Part shown: in pieces, positions 63,845 to 64,000 of the stretch | Layout: each line of letters opens with the position of its first letter | Position numbering within the stretch: position 1 is the stretch's first letter | Source of the DNA: Nectonema munidae | Lineage: Eukaryota; Nematomorpha; Nectonematoida; Nectonematidae | Assembly (NCBI GenBank): GCA_030549495.1 | Contig: JAUIRK010000985.1 | Location: 434,001 to 498,000, forward strand | DNA: 64,000 bases | Reading direction: 5' to 3' | Notes under the pieces: model-generated | What the model saw: only the letters and a program-made list of their open reading frames with translations | The model's database searches: none | Told to the model about the DNA's origin: nothing | Made by a program: the position numbers and the translations under genes

Positions 63845-64000
63845 GTAGCGTGAGTAGGGTTGGTTAGATGCTGGATTCGATAACTCAAGGTCTTGGATTC
63901 GATCCCGCATCAAGCCGGCTTTGCTCATAGTTCAATACAAGTGGTGCAATTGTGCCTTCTCGATGAAATCACCCTATGGTACCTTTACCTATGGTACCAT
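63845..64000 (+). repeat. tRNA-derived SINE, running to the window edge
   Basis: Contains GCGTGAGTAGGGTTGGTTAG and a box-B-like GGATTCGATCCCGCATCAAG, then GCTCATAGTTCAATACAAGT, GGTGCAATTGTGCC and TACCTTTACC. Collinear with 30455-30602 with few differences over about 145 bp, so this is the best-preserved pair of the family here. Confidence 0.75.

Overview
The window is AT-rich nuclear DNA from an animal. It carries one long intron-rich gene, one short intronless gene and a dense layer of old transposable elements. The main gene is so well conserved that the metazoan assignment is safe. The LINE, piggyBac, hAT and SINE content fits an invertebrate, but nothing here fixes the phylum.

About 42 kb (13.1-54.9 kb, + strand) is a neuropathy target esterase / PNPLA6-PNPLA7 orthologue (Swiss cheese in insects), a lysophospholipase of the ER membrane. 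By matching splice phases I placed 32 coding exons: a membrane anchor, three cyclic-nucleotide-binding-like domains, a patatin domain with its Ser-Asp dyad, and an acidic tail. They join in one frame, with a single gap at the extreme N terminus where the start-codon exon was not found. Many introns are only 52-73 bp; the others run to 6 kb because of transposon insertions. The linker between binding domains 1 and 2 is much shorter than in vertebrates. Upstream, 5536-6030 is an intronless frame resembling RMI2, the OB-fold subunit of the BLM dissolvasome.

Layout. 0-2 kb: the end of an unidentified reading frame and a decayed piggyBac element. 2-13 kb: non-coding DNA with the RMI2-like gene, a tRNA-derived SINE, a tRNA-like sequence and unclassified repeats. 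13-19 kb: NTE exons 1-6. 19-25 kb: a large intron with an inverted, broken copy of NTE exons 15-16 and a piggyBac element interrupted by a GC-richer retroelement fossil. 25-33 kb: exons 7-16, a long TAGA microsatellite, a LINE scrap and a SINE. 33-36.2 kb: a hAT-type element with a perfect 8-bp target duplication, carrying at least four younger insertions. 37-45 kb: exons 17-23 with LINE and hAT scraps. 45.6-47.6 kb: a Ty3/Gypsy fossil. 47.9-54.9 kb: the rest of the catalytic domain and the tail exons, with a long-TIR MITE. 58.5-63.6 kb: a full-length LINE of the I/Jockey/R1 type with a 10-bp target duplication and a CCTA tail. The right edge holds another SINE copy.

No CRISPR, bacterial operon or rRNA is present. 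The most useful new observations are the complete NTE gene model, the inverted internal exon duplication, the RMI2-like gene, the nested transposon stack in the intron after exon 16 and the strongly G-poor LINE strand.
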